Assembly: GCA_039636795.1 (NCBI GenBank) | Contig: CP143430.1 | Coordinates: forward strand, 372,001 to 436,000 | Length of the DNA: 64,000 nucleotides | From: Micrococcaceae bacterium Sec5.1 | Lineage (GTDB): Bacteria; Actinomycetota; Actinomycetes; Actinomycetales; Micrococcaceae | Direction: 5' to 3' | In this document: positions 8,532 to 18,016 of the stretch, one piece after another | Layout: each line of letters opens with the position of its first letter | Position numbering within the stretch: the first letter of the stretch is position 1 | Program-made: the position numbers and the translations under genes | The notes under the pieces: generated by a model | What the model saw: only the letters and a program-made list of their open reading frames with translations | Databases searched by the model: none | Told to the model about the DNA's origin: nothing

Positions 8532-9395
8532 ATGAGCATCGTCATTACCGGAGCAACAGGCCAGCTGGGCCGTCACGTCATAGAGGCCCTCCTTGAACGC
8601 AATGTATCCGCTGACAGCATTGTCGCCACCGGGCGCTCCATCGAAAAGCTGTCCAATTTCGTTGCGCGCGGCGTTCGCGCCGTTGCAATGGACTACGACG
8701 ACGCTGCGTCGGTCGCCCAGGCGCTTAAGGGTGCCACCAAGGTCCTTCTCATATCGGGAAGCGCCGTCGGCCAGCGGGTAGAGCAGCACCGCACAGTTAT
8801 CGAGGCGGCAAAAACCGAGGGTGTGGAGCTTCTCGCCTACACCAGCATTGCCAACGCAGACACCACCCGCATGAAGCTGGCTACAGAGCACCAGGCCACG
8901 GAATCCATCCTCAAAGAGTCCGGCGTCCCCTTCGTCCTCCTTCGCAACAGCTGGTACATCGAGAACTACACCGACCAGTTGCCGGGAACCCTTGCGCAGG
9001 GCGCGCTTGCGGGCAGTGCCGGAAACGGCAAGGTTAGCGGTGCCTCCCGCGCAGACTACGCGCAAGCTGCGGCCGCGGTTCTGGTTGCGGAGCACCAGGC
9101 CGGCAAGATCTACGAGTTGGGCGGTGACGATGCATTTACCTTGGACGAGCTGGCCGCCGAAATTAGCGCTGCATCAGGCAAGTCCATCGAATACCGAGAC
9201 CTCCCGGCAGACCAATACGCCGATCTCCTGACGGGCGCAGGGGTGCCGGAAGGCTTCGCGCAGATCCTGGCCGACACCGATCTGGGCATTGGCCGCGGCG
9301 ATCTTTTGGTGACCACCGGTGATCTCAGGAAACTGATCGGGCGCCCGGCAACTGCCTTGTCCGTGGCCGTCCGCTCCGCTGCTGCTGCCATCTGA
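8532..9395 (+). CDS. qorB: NAD(P)H:quinone oxidoreductase of the NmrA/QorB type
   Basis: 287 residues, ATG preceded by GAAAGGA. N-terminal Rossmann motif ITGATGQLGRHVIEAL, then VLLISGS, AYTSIANADTT, and RNSWYIENYTDQL in the place and form seen in QorB (YtfG). These atypical SDR proteins reduce quinones with NADPH. Divergent pairing with the HxlR-type sensor supports a role in quinone or thiol-reactive stress. Known of the family: E. coli QorB; inferred: same reaction here. Confidence 0.82.
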   Translation: MSIVITGATGQLGRHVIEALLERNVSADSIVATGRSIEKLSNFVARGVRAVAMDYDDAASVAQALKGATKVLLISGSAVGQRVEQHRTVIEAAKTEGVELLAYTSIANADTTRMKLATEHQATESILKESGVPFVLLRNSWYIENYTDQLPGTLAQGALAGSAGNGKVSGASRADYAQAAAAVLVAEHQAGKIYELGGDDAFTLDELAAEISAASGKSIEYRDLPADQYADLLTGAGVPEGFAQILADTDLGIGRGDLLVTTGDLRKLIGRPATALSVAVRSAAAAI

Positions 9396-9417
9396 GCCGA
9401 GCCCCCTCACGAGCTGA

Positions 9418-9458
9418 CAGTTAATGCCAATGTTCCGCCCGAACATTGGCATTAACTG
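9418..9458. repeat. Perfect palindrome, family copy 2
   Basis: Arms 9418-9435 and 9441-9458 (CAGTTAATGCCAATGTTC and complement) around CGCCC. Arms and the right flank (AGTTTCGGCGCGG) are nearly identical to copy 1 at 7995-8052. It again lies in a convergent gap, between qorB and the permease gene, so the two copies bracket the HxlR-QorB pair. Confidence 0.9.
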
Positions 9459-9476
9459 CAGTTTCGGCGCGGGTAA

Positions 9477-10913
9477 TCAGGCTGTCTCGTCCACGAGCTC
9501 TGCACGACGCAGGCCACCACCGCGGACCCATAGCTTGTAAGCCACGAACAGCAGGATCAGCCATGTGCCGCCGACATAGAGTGCAACGCGGGTGTCCTCG
9601 AAGACCCCGAGGATCACGATCACCATGGCCATGAACGCCATGGTCAGAATGGATGCTGCCGGCCACAAGGGTGAACCGAATTCCGACGCCGGAAGGCCCT
9701 TGCGCTTGATCTCCCGCCTCATGGCAACGTGCGAAGCAAGGATCATCACCCACACCCATACGGTGGCAAACGTGGCGATCGATGCGATCAGTACAAATAC
9801 GTCCTCAGGAATAACCGCGTTCAGCACGACGCCCACAAGCAGGATTCCTCCCATCATTACCACGGTCATCCAGGGGACGCCGTGCCTGGAGATCTTGCCG
9901 AAGCTCTTCGGAGCATGGCCCTGCTGGGCAAGTCCGAACAGGATGCGGCCAGCTCCAAAAATGTCGCTGTTGATAGCGGACAGGGCCGCGGTGATGACCA
10001 CGGCATTGAGGATGTGCGGCGCAGCCGGGATGCCCAGGCCGTCGAAGATCTGCACAAACGGGCTGCCGCTGCTGCCGATTTCGTTCCACGGGAAGATGCT
10101 CATCAACACGCCCAGGGTCAGGACGTAGAACAGCAGGACACGGACCGGCACGGTGTTGACTGCCTGCGGGATGACCTTTTTGGGATCGGCGGCTTCGCCA
10201 GCGGTAATGCCGATCGTTTCGATCCCACCGAAAGCAAACATCACGACGGCGAACGCGGCCAGGAGCCCTTCGAAGCCGTTCGGGAACAAACCGCCGTGGT
10301 TAACCAGGTTCCCCAACCCCGGTGCCACCCCGCCGCCGTCGCCCGTTTGGAAGCCGAAGACGACGATTGCTGCGCCTCCGACGATCATGGCGATGATGGC
10401 CACCACCTTGATCAGCGAGAACCAGAACTCCAGTTCACCGAACACCTTCACGCTCAACAGGTTCATGGCGCCCAGGAAGAGGATGATCGCGAGGACCCAG
10501 ATCCAGCGGTCAACCTGTGGGAACCAGAAGCCCATGTAGATGCTGAAGGCGGTGACGTCGGCGATGGCCACGATCGCCATCTCAAACACGTAGGTCCAGC
10601 CGGTCACGAAGCCTGCGAACGGTCCAAGGTACTTGCTCGCGTATTGGCCGAATGAGCCGGAAACAGGGTGTCGGACGGCCATTTCACCTAGTGCGCGCAT
10701 GACCATGAAGACGGCTGCACCGCCGATGATGTAGGCCAAAAGTACGGCGGGGCCGGCTTTCTGTATGGCGGACGCAGAACCGTAAAACAGTCCCGTACCG
10801 ATCGCGGATCCGAGTGCCATGAAGCGAATGTGACGGACGTTGAGGCCACGGCTCAGTGCCGTACCGGCAGCTTGGAGGACGGTGTCCTTCGAAGCCAGCG
10901 TGGTTTGTTGCAT
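9477..10913 (-). CDS. AAT/APC-family amino acid permease
   Basis: 478 residues from the ATG at 10913, which has GAGAAGG 7 nt upstream; the frame continues open to 11072 without a good signal. Twelve predicted membrane spans. [20 protein letters not shown] in helix 1 and [19 protein letters not shown] are hallmark segments of the amino acid transporter (AAT) group that includes ProY and GabP. It imports an amino acid with a proton; proline or GABA would be my first guesses but the substrate is not readable from the sequence. Confidence 0.87.
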   Translation of the reverse strand: MQQTTLASKDTVLQAAGTALSRGLNVRHIRFMALGSAIGTGLFYGSASAIQKAGPAVLLAYIIGGAAVFMVMRALGEMAVRHPVSGSFGQYASKYLGPFAGFVTGWTYVFEMAIVAIADVTAFSIYMGFWFPQVDRWIWVLAIILFLGAMNLLSVKVFGELEFWFSLIKVVAIIAMIVGGAAIVVFGFQTGDGGGVAPGLGNLVNHGGLFPNGFEGLLAAFAVVMFAFGGIETIGITAGEAADPKKVIPQAVNTVPVRVLLFYVLTLGVLMSIFPWNEIGSSGSPFVQIFDGLGIPAAPHILNAVVITAALSAINSDIFGAGRILFGLAQQGHAPKSFGKISRHGVPWMTVVMMGGILLVGVVLNAVIPEDVFVLIASIATFATVWVWVMILASHVAMRREIKRKGLPASEFGSPLWPAASILTMAFMAMVIVILGVFEDTRVALYVGGTWLILLFVAYKLWVRGGGLRRAELVDETA

Positions 10914-11153
10914 GGTAAAACCTTCTCGTCTTTGGGAGGGGATCGCTATCCAGCAGATCACTTTTGGCCGCCTTGTGATTGGCCTGACGGGGGTTTGGTG
11001 TCTTTGATCGCAGACAGTGCGACAAGAGTCACAGTCGAATCTCAGATACGATGTCCGCGGACAGCTAGTCACCCCGGTTAGGCACCTCGCTCATGCGTCA
11101 TCGTCGCTGGATGGCTCGGACGCTGTCATCGCATCTTTCTTGGGGGACTCTTG

Positions 11154-13217
11154 ATGTCTGCTTTCCGTGTTGCTTCCATCCGTGCTGCCCGCCGTCGTTG
11201 GGCCGCGGCCGTTGTTGCCTTGATCGCGGGGGCATCCCTGCTCTTCGCCGCCCCCGCCCGTGCATATGACATTCCTGAGTTTGAGATTCCCCTCGCCTCG
11301 CAGGCTCCCGTTCCTTTTGTGAAGCGCGCTGTTGATGCGGCCGGCGTCCTTGATCTGTGGAGGACAGGTGGCCCGGCGACGCGCGCGGCAGCCCAGCTTG
11401 CCTTGGTGGGCGGTCCGGAGGCCGTCCAGGCATTCCTCGACGGCGGACAGGATGTTGCGCTGGCAGCGGACCGCAAGGAGCTGGTCACCGAGTTGACGAA
11501 GCGGGGGAGTCTGCATGTACGGTCCTCCGCGAAAGCAGCCCTCATTTCCGACGCCGCAACAGTTGCCTTCTTGTCCGAGGGCTGGGCGAGCACCTGGAAG
11601 GGCGATCTTCGGACGACGGCCACATATTTCACCAGCACTAAGAACACTCAAATCAGTGCTGCCGCTTCCAAGAGCCTGGACTCCGGCGAGGAAGCCATTG
11701 AGCAGTTCGTGCTTGAGGGGTGGCTGAAGATCGCGCAAGGCCAGGATCGGGAAGCGGTTTACTACCTGACGAATTCCGCCGTGCCTGAGGTAACTCTCGG
11801 AGCTCAAGCTGCCCTCGACACCTCCAGCCCGGATTCCGTTGCTGATTTTCTTCGCTACGGGCAGCTCGTCGCCTCAGACCATCACGCTGAAACCGGGGCA
11901 GTGGCTGCGCTGCTGCAGCAGGTCAAGGCAGACGTCGCAGCCAACCCCAACGCGGCCGCCGCCGTGGCGGAGAGGGCGAGGACCGCCGTCGAGCAGGCCC
12001 GAAGAAGGGCCACTGCTGCCAGGTCAGCGGACTCATCGCGTCTCGTCGCGGACAGGGACTTCCTTTCATCGTTGGCTTCGCCTCGTCAGGCCACGGATAC
12101 TGCGCTGCTGACATCCGAGGAGCCAGCCAAGGCTGCCTTCGCGAAGGCGGCTCGCGAAACTCCGGAGCTACTGGCAGCCATTACCGCACCGGGAACCGAT
12201 CTCGATGCCCGCATCAAGGAAGCCCGGCAGGCCACACTGGATCTGGCGCTTACCGGCACGCCGGAGGTGAAGAAGGCCGCTGAAGCTGCCCTCCTGGCAG
12301 GAGACTCCGGGATCAAGGCCTTCATCACCAATGGCTACGCGGCTTCGATCAAATTGGATGGCTCCGCTTTGAGCGCGGACCGGCAGCGCGTTTACCAGCT
12401 ACTCCACCTTGGTGGCGGGCACGTTAACGCAGCCGCCGACGCCGCTCTAAGTTCCGCCAATCATGCAGATGTCCGGTACTTCCTGGAATACGGATTTGAT
12501 CAAGCGTTGGCCTTGGATAACCGCGTCCAGACGACCTTCGCCTTGGATTCAACACCCGAGGTGCGGGCAGCTGCCAGTGTCGCCCTCGATGGCAGTCGGG
12601 CCGACCTTCAAGCGTTCATGACCAGCGGAAAAACCGCCGCTGCCGAGCGTGATAAGGCCACCGCAGGCCACGTGGCCTCGATCGACGCGATGATCGCCGA
12701 ACTCGCCGGACTGGCAGACAAGGCAACGCTCGACGCCGGGACGGCGGCCGACGCTGCCAAGTCGGCTGAGGCGGCACGCCAGGCTGAAGCGGCGCGGCAG
12801 GCAGAATCGGCGCGGCAGGCCGGAGCAGTCAAGACCGCTGAGGCTGCTATCCAGCTTGGTGGGTTGCCGCTGGTTGACGGCCACCAGTTCATCGGAGCAG
12901 CCCCTGCGGTGGTCCCGTGGCAATCGGCACCCGCCGTCGTGATCCCCGCAACGGGCGAGACGGGTGCGTCAGCCGCTGGCCTACCCGCGCTTCCGCCTCC
13001 TCCGGCTGGCACTGCAAATCCGGGTGACATCGTGTCTGTGGAGCCGGAAACCCAGGAAGCCGCCACGGCTGCCAGCACGTCACAGGGGTTGAACGCTTGG
13101 ACCATCGGGCTGATTGCGTTGCTGGTCGCCGCGGCGGCCGGTGGAATAACGCTGCTGCTACGCCGGAAAACGCCGGCGAAGGCAGCGGCGGAGACGGCGA
13201 TCAAGGCACAGCCTTAG
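11154..13217 (+). CDS. Secreted, membrane-anchored ALF-repeat protein
   Basis: 687 residues, ATG at 11154 with GGGGGA upstream. A signal peptide (basic start, long hydrophobic core, APARAYD cleavage region near residue 38) is followed by seven or eight ALF repeats of about 40-45 residues, e.g. AALDTSSPDSVADFLRYG and AALLAGDSGIKAFITNGY. Between two blocks of repeats lies a helical region (about 260-320). The C-terminal third has an AEAARQAE coil, a Pro-rich linker, and a last membrane helix (NAWTIGLIALLVAAAAGG) followed by basic residues. So it is exported and anchored at the C terminus. ALF repeats are known from streptomycete secreted proteins and have no settled function. Confidence 0.85.
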   Translation: MSAFRVASIRAARRRWAAAVVALIAGASLLFAAPARAYDIPEFEIPLASQAPVPFVKRAVDAAGVLDLWRTGGPATRAAAQLALVGGPEAVQAFLDGGQDVALAADRKELVTELTKRGSLHVRSSAKAALISDAATVAFLSEGWASTWKGDLRTTATYFTSTKNTQISAAASKSLDSGEEAIEQFVLEGWLKIAQGQDREAVYYLTNSAVPEVTLGAQAALDTSSPDSVADFLRYGQLVASDHHAETGAVAALLQQVKADVAANPNAAAAVAERARTAVEQARRRATAARSADSSRLVADRDFLSSLASPRQATDTALLTSEEPAKAAFAKAARETPELLAAITAPGTDLDARIKEARQATLDLALTGTPEVKKAAEAALLAGDSGIKAFITNGYAASIKLDGSALSADRQRVYQLLHLGGGHVNAAADAALSSANHADVRYFLEYGFDQALALDNRVQTTFALDSTPEVRAAASVALDGSRADLQAFMTSGKTAAAERDKATAGHVASIDAMIAELAGLADKATLDAGTAADAAKSAEAARQAEAARQAESARQAGAVKTAEAAIQLGGLPLVDGHQFIGAAPAVVPWQSAPAVVIPATGETGASAAGLPALPPPPAGTANPGDIVSVEPETQEAATAASTSQGLNAWTIGLIALLVAAAAGGITLLLRRKTPAKAAAETAIKAQP

Positions 13218-13235
13218 CCGGCGCCCTGGGCATAC

Positions 13236-14345
13236 CTAGGAGCGGGGATTCTTTCGCAGGTATTCCCGAAGCCCAGGGATAGCAAAGACAACCTTGCCGT
13301 GACCGGCTGTTTCTATGAGGCCGGCCGCCAGAAGTCGAATGCGATACTTGCCTGCCAGTGCGGACCCCGCTCCGATCCTGGAGGCGATGTCAGCCATCGT
13401 TGAAGTTTCATCGTCCATCGACATGGCGTGAAGGAACTCCCTGTCCTTTGCAGATGCCGTAGCGAGTGCAGCTTCGATGACCACGCGTTCGTTGCGACGA
13501 GTCGCTGCGGATATAGCTCTGTCAACGCCATCGGAGGAAAGAGATCCATCATGATTTTCGGCTTCCCTCCATAGGAAGTAACCCACGAGTTGAATTAGGA
13601 AAGGATAGCCCCCAGTGGCAACGGCCGCCCGATGGATGTTCTCTGGGATGACGCTGATTCCGGCGGCAGTGAACGTATCGGCAAATGATGACTCCACGTC
13701 CCGTATCGCGGCGGCATGAAGGTCGATTTTGTCGGCTCGCCGAAGAAACGTTGCCACACCCTCGTTCAGGAGATCGGAGACGGCGGATGGCAAACCAGCA
13801 AATATCAGTCCTATGGGCAGGCCGTCTTGGATAAAGTGTTGGACGTTGGCCGCTAGTTGGGACAGTTCTGTCCGATCGGCAGCGTGGATCTCATCCACTG
13901 TAATGAGGAGCCCGGTTGCCCGCTGGTCGAGGAGACGGAGGAGAGTCTCACCGAGTTCGCGCCAATCCACCTGCCGCTCCGGGGACAACTGCGTGGTGAC
14001 GCCAAATCCAGCAACTGTGACTGCCGTGACGCGTCGTCGCGGGTCGGGCCCATCCCCCAATTCGTGGGTAAGTCGACGCATCTTTTCACCTATGCGCCCC
14101 ATGAATGTTCCGGTAGCCGTCTCCGCAATCACAGCCCAACCATGTTCCTTGGCTAGGTCGTGGGCCGCGCCGAGCATAACGGTCTTGCCGATGCCGCGGG
14201 CGCCGGTAAAGATGGACAGCAAGCCAGGTGCCCCGGAACCTAGTCTGAGGCCATATTCAAACTCGTCCAGAAGCCCCGATCTGCCGATAATCTCCGGGGG
14301 CGTAGCCCCTGCCGTAGGGCGAAAGGGATTCTCTGTCGTGAGCAT
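13236..14345 (-). CDS. AAA ATPase (Orc1/Cdc6-like, AAA_16 type)
   Basis: 369-residue P-loop protein. Walker A is GARGIGKT (about residue 48), Walker B LLITVDEIHAAD (about 146-157), and a C-terminal region (from about 290) looks like a winged helix (EFLHAMSMDDETSTMADIAS onwards). The N terminus NPFRPTAGATPPEIIGR is typical of this actinobacterial family, which is often next to DNA repeats or mobile genes. Start at 14345 lacks a Shine-Dalgarno but has TAGAAT ending 6 nt before ATG, suggesting a leaderless message. A 9-bp tandem array lies directly upstream. Function unknown; DNA binding is plausible. Confidence 0.78.
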   Translation of the reverse strand: MLTTENPFRPTAGATPPEIIGRSGLLDEFEYGLRLGSGAPGLLSIFTGARGIGKTVMLGAAHDLAKEHGWAVIAETATGTFMGRIGEKMRRLTHELGDGPDPRRRVTAVTVAGFGVTTQLSPERQVDWRELGETLLRLLDQRATGLLITVDEIHAADRTELSQLAANVQHFIQDGLPIGLIFAGLPSAVSDLLNEGVATFLRRADKIDLHAAAIRDVESSFADTFTAAGISVIPENIHRAAVATGGYPFLIQLVGYFLWREAENHDGSLSSDGVDRAISAATRRNERVVIEAALATASAKDREFLHAMSMDDETSTMADIASRIGAGSALAGKYRIRLLAAGLIETAGHGKVVFAIPGLREYLRKNPRS

Positions 14346-14351
14346 AGAGCG

Positions 14352-14357
14352 ATTCTA
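14352..14357 (-). promoter_or_regulatory. Candidate -10 box of a leaderless promoter
   Basis: On the minus strand TAGAAT is followed by six bases and then the ATG of the AAA ATPase gene. That spacing puts the transcription start at the A of the ATG. The upstream 9-bp repeats would then cover the -35 region. Confidence 0.45.
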
Positions 14358-14359
14358 TG

Positions 14360-14414
14360 GGTTAAGTCTGGTTAATTTGGTTAATTTGGATAATCGGGTG
14401 AATTTGGTGAACAT
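14360..14414. repeat. Six tandem 9-bp repeats (GGTTAATTT type) before the AAA ATPase gene
   Basis: Units read GGTTAAGTCT (10 bp), GGTTAATTT twice, GGATAATCG, GGTGAATTT and GGTGAACAT. They are direct repeats just short of one helical turn apart, placed right behind the putative promoter of the ATPase gene. The form recalls iterons or an autoregulatory operator array. Confidence 0.8.
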
Positions 14415-14460
14415 CCCACTGGGCCCAACGCCAGTTCTGAGGCATCTTTGCCAAGGCGGC

Positions 14461-15129
14461 TCAGCCCCGCACCAGGTACTTCGCTACGCCCTCCGGGTTT
14501 GCCAAGGCCAGCAGGTGGCCGCCTGCGATGACGTCGGGCGTGAGTCCTAACCGTTCCCTGGCCACTCTGCGCTGGAATTCCACGGGAAAGAACCGGTCTT
14601 CCCTTCCGGTGAGTACCCGGGTTGGGATGCTGGGCCACTCCGTGAAGTCGCAGGCTGATTCGAAGACCGCGTTGGCTTCCGCCCGCTGATACGGTTCGCC
14701 CGTGGCAGCGACGTCCGCTGGAACGTCGTGCAGGAAATATGTGGCGACGTCGAACTCGGGACTATACCCGTGGGCCGCAGCAGCGCTCTCCCTTGCGGCG
14801 TCCCAACCTGTGTTTGCCCACCAGTCGCCGGGGGTTTCGCCCGGCACCGGGATCATTGCGTTGACGAGGACGAGCTCGCGGACCGACGCACGGTCGCAGA
14901 CCAAGGGGGCGGTAAAACCGCCCAGTGATTGGGCCACGAGCACGACGTCGGTACTGGCGCCGATGGCTTCCAAGACCAGTCGCGTGTACTCGGGCAGGCC
15001 AGCATTTTCGTCGTCCCCTGGGAGGTCGACGGCAACGGCCTCGTGTCCGGCACGCTCCAGCAGCGGAACCACCCGGCTCCAATACCAGGCCGTGCCGCCC
15101 GCTCCTGGGATCAGGACGAACGTACTCAT
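14461..15129 (-). CDS. Alpha/beta hydrolase
   Basis: 222 residues beginning STFVLIPGAGGTAWYW (oxyanion-hole HG-type loop replaced by PGAGG). The nucleophile lies in VAQSLGG, the acid in TGREDRFFP and the histidine in AGGHLLALANP, giving a full catalytic triad. Small cytosolic esterase-like hydrolase of the salicylate/hydroxynitrile-esterase type; substrate unknown. It is divergent from the ABC transporter pair. Confidence 0.82.
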   Translation of the reverse strand: MSTFVLIPGAGGTAWYWSRVVPLLERAGHEAVAVDLPGDDENAGLPEYTRLVLEAIGASTDVVLVAQSLGGFTAPLVCDRASVRELVLVNAMIPVPGETPGDWWANTGWDAARESAAAAHGYSPEFDVATYFLHDVPADVAATGEPYQRAEANAVFESACDFTEWPSIPTRVLTGREDRFFPVEFQRRVARERLGLTPDVIAGGHLLALANPEGVAKYLVRG

Positions 15130-15231
15130 TGCAGTTCTGGCCGTACGCAGCGGCGTGGATGCAAGTCGATGGATTTCATCTCCCTATTGTCTTCCTTCAC
15201 AGGGGCGCCGATCCTGCGTAACGTCGGCTCC

Positions 15232-16224
15232 ATGGACCCTGTCATCCAGACCGTCGATCTTCATAAGAATTTCGGCCGGGTCAAGGCACTGGACGGCCTC
15301 GACCTCGAAGTCCCTGAGGGGCAAGTCCACGGCTTCCTCGGCCCGAACGGAGCAGGGAAGTCCACCACCCTGCGTATCCTGCTGGGCCTGGCACGGGCCT
15401 CGTCCGGCAGTGCGAGAGTCCTTGGATTGCACCCATGGGCCGACGCCGTTGAACTCCACCGGCGTGTTGCCAGCGTCCCCGGCGATGTCAGCATCTGGCC
15501 GAATCTATCAGGGGGAGAGGCCATTGATTTCCTCTCGCGGCTTCGAGATGGCGGGGCAGATCGCGCTGGGTATCGACGCAGCAAGGAGCGTTTGTGCCAG
15601 CTCTTCGACTTTGACCCCACCAAGAAGGGCCGTGCCTACTCAAAGGGAAATCGCCAGAAAGTTGCGCTCATCGCAGCCCTCGTTGCCGACGCCGAGGTCT
15701 ACCTTCTGGACGAGCCGACAAGCGGTCTGGATCCCCTCATGGAGGCAGTCTTTACTCGCGAGATCCGGAGGCTCGTCAGCGAGAAAGGGGCCACCGTCCT
15801 TCTTTCCAGCCACATTCTCTCCGAGGTGGAACAGCTGGCCGACAGTGTAAGCATCATCCGCGCAGGGCGGATCGTCGACGGCGGGACGCTCGAATCCCTG
15901 CGCCACCTGACCCGCACAGGGATCTCTTTCGCGCAGGACCAGGTGGACCTCGAAGCCCTCCAAGGCCTTTCCCAAGTCCACGACCTCACCTTGGCCGCAG
16001 GTCGGATCAAGTTCAGTGCCGATTCGGACCGTGTCCACGAGGTCCTTCCGATCCTTGGCAGCCTTGGCGTGCAAGGACTCCTGGTCGCTCCGCCGTCGCT
16101 GGAAGAGTTGTTCCTCCGCCACTACGGGGTTGCCCTTCCGCCCCAGTCAGAGGAAGTGAAGTCCGACGGCGGCGCTCACCACCGGCGGCGCCGCCCGGGC
16201 CGCCAGGACGGGCCCTTGAGATGA
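15232..16224 (+). CDS. ABC exporter ATP-binding protein
   Basis: 330 residues from the ATG at 15232, where the domain begins (VIQTVDLHKNFGRVKALDGL); the frame is open far upstream but antisense to the hydrolase gene. Walker A GPNGAGKST, signature YSKGNRQKVAL (drug-exporter variant of LSGGQ), Walker B VYLLDEPTSGLDP, and H-loop SSHIL. The last 40 residues are a basic tail (HHRRRRPGR). Its stop overlaps the permease start (ATGA at 16221-16224). It is of the type that works with large polyketide-antibiotic exporter permeases. Confidence 0.9.
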   Translation: MDPVIQTVDLHKNFGRVKALDGLDLEVPEGQVHGFLGPNGAGKSTTLRILLGLARASSGSARVLGLHPWADAVELHRRVASVPGDVSIWPNLSGGEAIDFLSRLRDGGADRAGYRRSKERLCQLFDFDPTKKGRAYSKGNRQKVALIAALVADAEVYLLDEPTSGLDPLMEAVFTREIRRLVSEKGATVLLSSHILSEVEQLADSVSIIRAGRIVDGGTLESLRHLTRTGISFAQDQVDLEALQGLSQVHDLTLAAGRIKFSADSDRVHEVLPILGSLGVQGLLVAPPSLEELFLRHYGVALPPQSEEVKSDGGAHHRRRRPGRQDGPLR

Positions 16225-17843
16225 GCCGATTCCTTGACCTGTATTGGCAGCGACTCCGCCGCGACCGGTGGCAACTCCTGAGCTGGGTTGCTTCCATCGG
16301 TGCGCTCGCCTTTTTCGCCACAACAGCAGTGGCTTCGGCGTACGGCGACGATGCTTCCCGCGCCGAAATCCTGCATGTTGCCACGGCGACACCCGCTATT
16401 TTGATTCTCCGCGGGCTGGTCAGGGGCCCTGCTCTGGACGCATTTACGTTTTTCCAGATCTTCGCCTTTATCGGTGTCCTTGCCGGCCTGATGAACACCT
16501 TCCTGGCAGTACGGCATACGCGCGCCGAGGAGGAAGCCGGCCGGGCTGAGCTGGTCGCGTCCACGGCAGCGGGCCGGTGGATGCCGTTGACGGCGACAGT
16601 GACCCATGGGCTCATAGGAAACGTGCTGGTGGCCGCGGCAGTCACGATCGGCTTTATCTCTGGCGGGCTCGATGCCGCGGGCTCGCTGATTGCCGGTCTT
16701 GCGGCCGGAGCTATTGGCTTGGCGTTTCTCACCGTCGGATTGCTCGCGTCCGAGTTCATGAGTACTTCGCGTGGGGCAAACGGAGCGGCGGCAGGGCTGG
16801 TGGTCGCCGCCTATCTTCTGCGCGGTTTCGGGGACGCGACCGGCAAGGTCAGCCAGGACGGCCTTACGGTAACGGCAGCATGGCCTAGCTGGGCTTCGCC
16901 CATCGGTTGGGGACAGCAGACGTTTGCCTACACGGGAAATCGCCTGTGGCCCCTGCTGCTTCCGCTGGGCCTTGGAATCGTATGCGTCTCACTGACCGCC
17001 GTCATCATGTCGAGGCGGGATGTTGGCGCGAGCGTGCTCGCCGGACGGAGAGGCCCGACGGACGCCCGCCCCTCGCTCCGCGGGCCGTTCGCCCTGGCAC
17101 TCCGACTCCAGCAGGGCGCCATCGTCAGCTGGTGCATTGGCGGGTTTATCGCGGGTCTGCTCACCGGCGCCCTCGGCGCTGCCATTCAGCAGGTGAGCAT
17201 CTCGAATTCCTCCGTGACCGCGATCCTCAGGGCCATGATCGAGGCGCAAGGAACATCCATGACGCAGTTGGTCATTGCTGTCTTGTTTGAAATCGGTGGC
17301 ATCCTGGCGGCGGCCTGCGGACTCCAGGCCGTTCTGCGATTGAGGCAGGAAGAAGTGGCGGGCACGGCAGAACTGGTGCTCTCGCAACCGCTCGGACGCA
17401 TTCGTTGGTTTGGCAGCTTTCTCGGCCTCGGGGCAGCCTCGGTGGTTCTCGTCATGGTGTTCGCGGCCTTCGGTGCCTGGTATTCCTTGGTGGTCTCCGG
17501 TGAATCAGCCATTGAAGTGGGCAGCGTATGGGAGACTGCCGGGGCTCAAATCCCGGCTGCGCTGCTATACCTTGCCTTGCCCGCCGCGGTTTTTGTTACC
17601 TTTCCCCGTGCTACTGTCCCAATCGGCTGGGCGTTGCTGGCACTGGGCATCGTGCTGGGTGTCTACGGCGGGATGCTGGGCTTCGACAAGACACTCAGGG
17701 ACCTCTCGCCATTCACGCACACGCCCGTCGTCACCAACACCGGAACAGATTGGAGTGGCGGCTTTTGGATGCTCGGGATTGGAGCGGCTCTCGCGGTGTT
17801 CGCGTTTACCGCCGTGCGGCGTCGGGAGGTTGGCACGGTCTGA
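16221..17843 (+). CDS. ABC-2 type exporter permease (polyketide-antibiotic exporter-like)
   Basis: 540 residues with about twelve membrane spans in two halves, the second beginning near residue 290 after the SRRDVGASVLAGRRGPTDAR loop. The motif RAEEEAGRAELVAS appears in the first half and RQEEVAGTAELVLSQPLGR in the second, an internal duplication typical of these permeases. It partners the preceding ATPase. Members of the family export hydrophobic drugs or lipids; the cargo here is unknown. Confidence 0.87.
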   Translation: MSRFLDLYWQRLRRDRWQLLSWVASIGALAFFATTAVASAYGDDASRAEILHVATATPAILILRGLVRGPALDAFTFFQIFAFIGVLAGLMNTFLAVRHTRAEEEAGRAELVASTAAGRWMPLTATVTHGLIGNVLVAAAVTIGFISGGLDAAGSLIAGLAAGAIGLAFLTVGLLASEFMSTSRGANGAAAGLVVAAYLLRGFGDATGKVSQDGLTVTAAWPSWASPIGWGQQTFAYTGNRLWPLLLPLGLGIVCVSLTAVIMSRRDVGASVLAGRRGPTDARPSLRGPFALALRLQQGAIVSWCIGGFIAGLLTGALGAAIQQVSISNSSVTAILRAMIEAQGTSMTQLVIAVLFEIGGILAAACGLQAVLRLRQEEVAGTAELVLSQPLGRIRWFGSFLGLGAASVVLVMVFAAFGAWYSLVVSGESAIEVGSVWETAGAQIPAALLYLALPAAVFVTFPRATVPIGWALLALGIVLGVYGGMLGFDKTLRDLSPFTHTPVVTNTGTDWSGGFWMLGIGAALAVFAFTAVRRREVGTV

Positions 17844-17873
17844 GCCACTCTCAAACACGAGACACTACTTAAG

Positions 17874-17887
17874 TCTGGTATTTCAGA
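17874..17887. promoter_or_regulatory. HutR-type operator before the IclR gene
   Basis: TCTGGTATTTCAGA, whose complement TCTGAAATACCAGA fits the published HutR consensus TCTGwwATwCCAGA from Corynebacterium resistens at every position. It lies about 130 bp before the IclR gene start, so autoregulation is likely. A weaker partner (TACGGGATACCGGA) is at 17942-17955. Confidence 0.75.
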
Positions 17888-18016
17888 CACTGCATGGAGA
17901 GAGTGGTCTGGCGTTGCCCCGTGTAACAAGGCACGCTTGAGTACGGGATACCGGACACATCACCGCGAGCAAGGCTGGACGGTGTCTCCTTCAGCAGTCT
18001 TGAGCAGTGAGGAACC

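Noticed and set aside
14360..14414. Possible plasmid-type origin at the 9-bp array
   Set aside because: No AT-rich melting region or DnaA boxes were seen, and the surrounding genes are ordinary chromosomal ones. Kept only as a repeat array.
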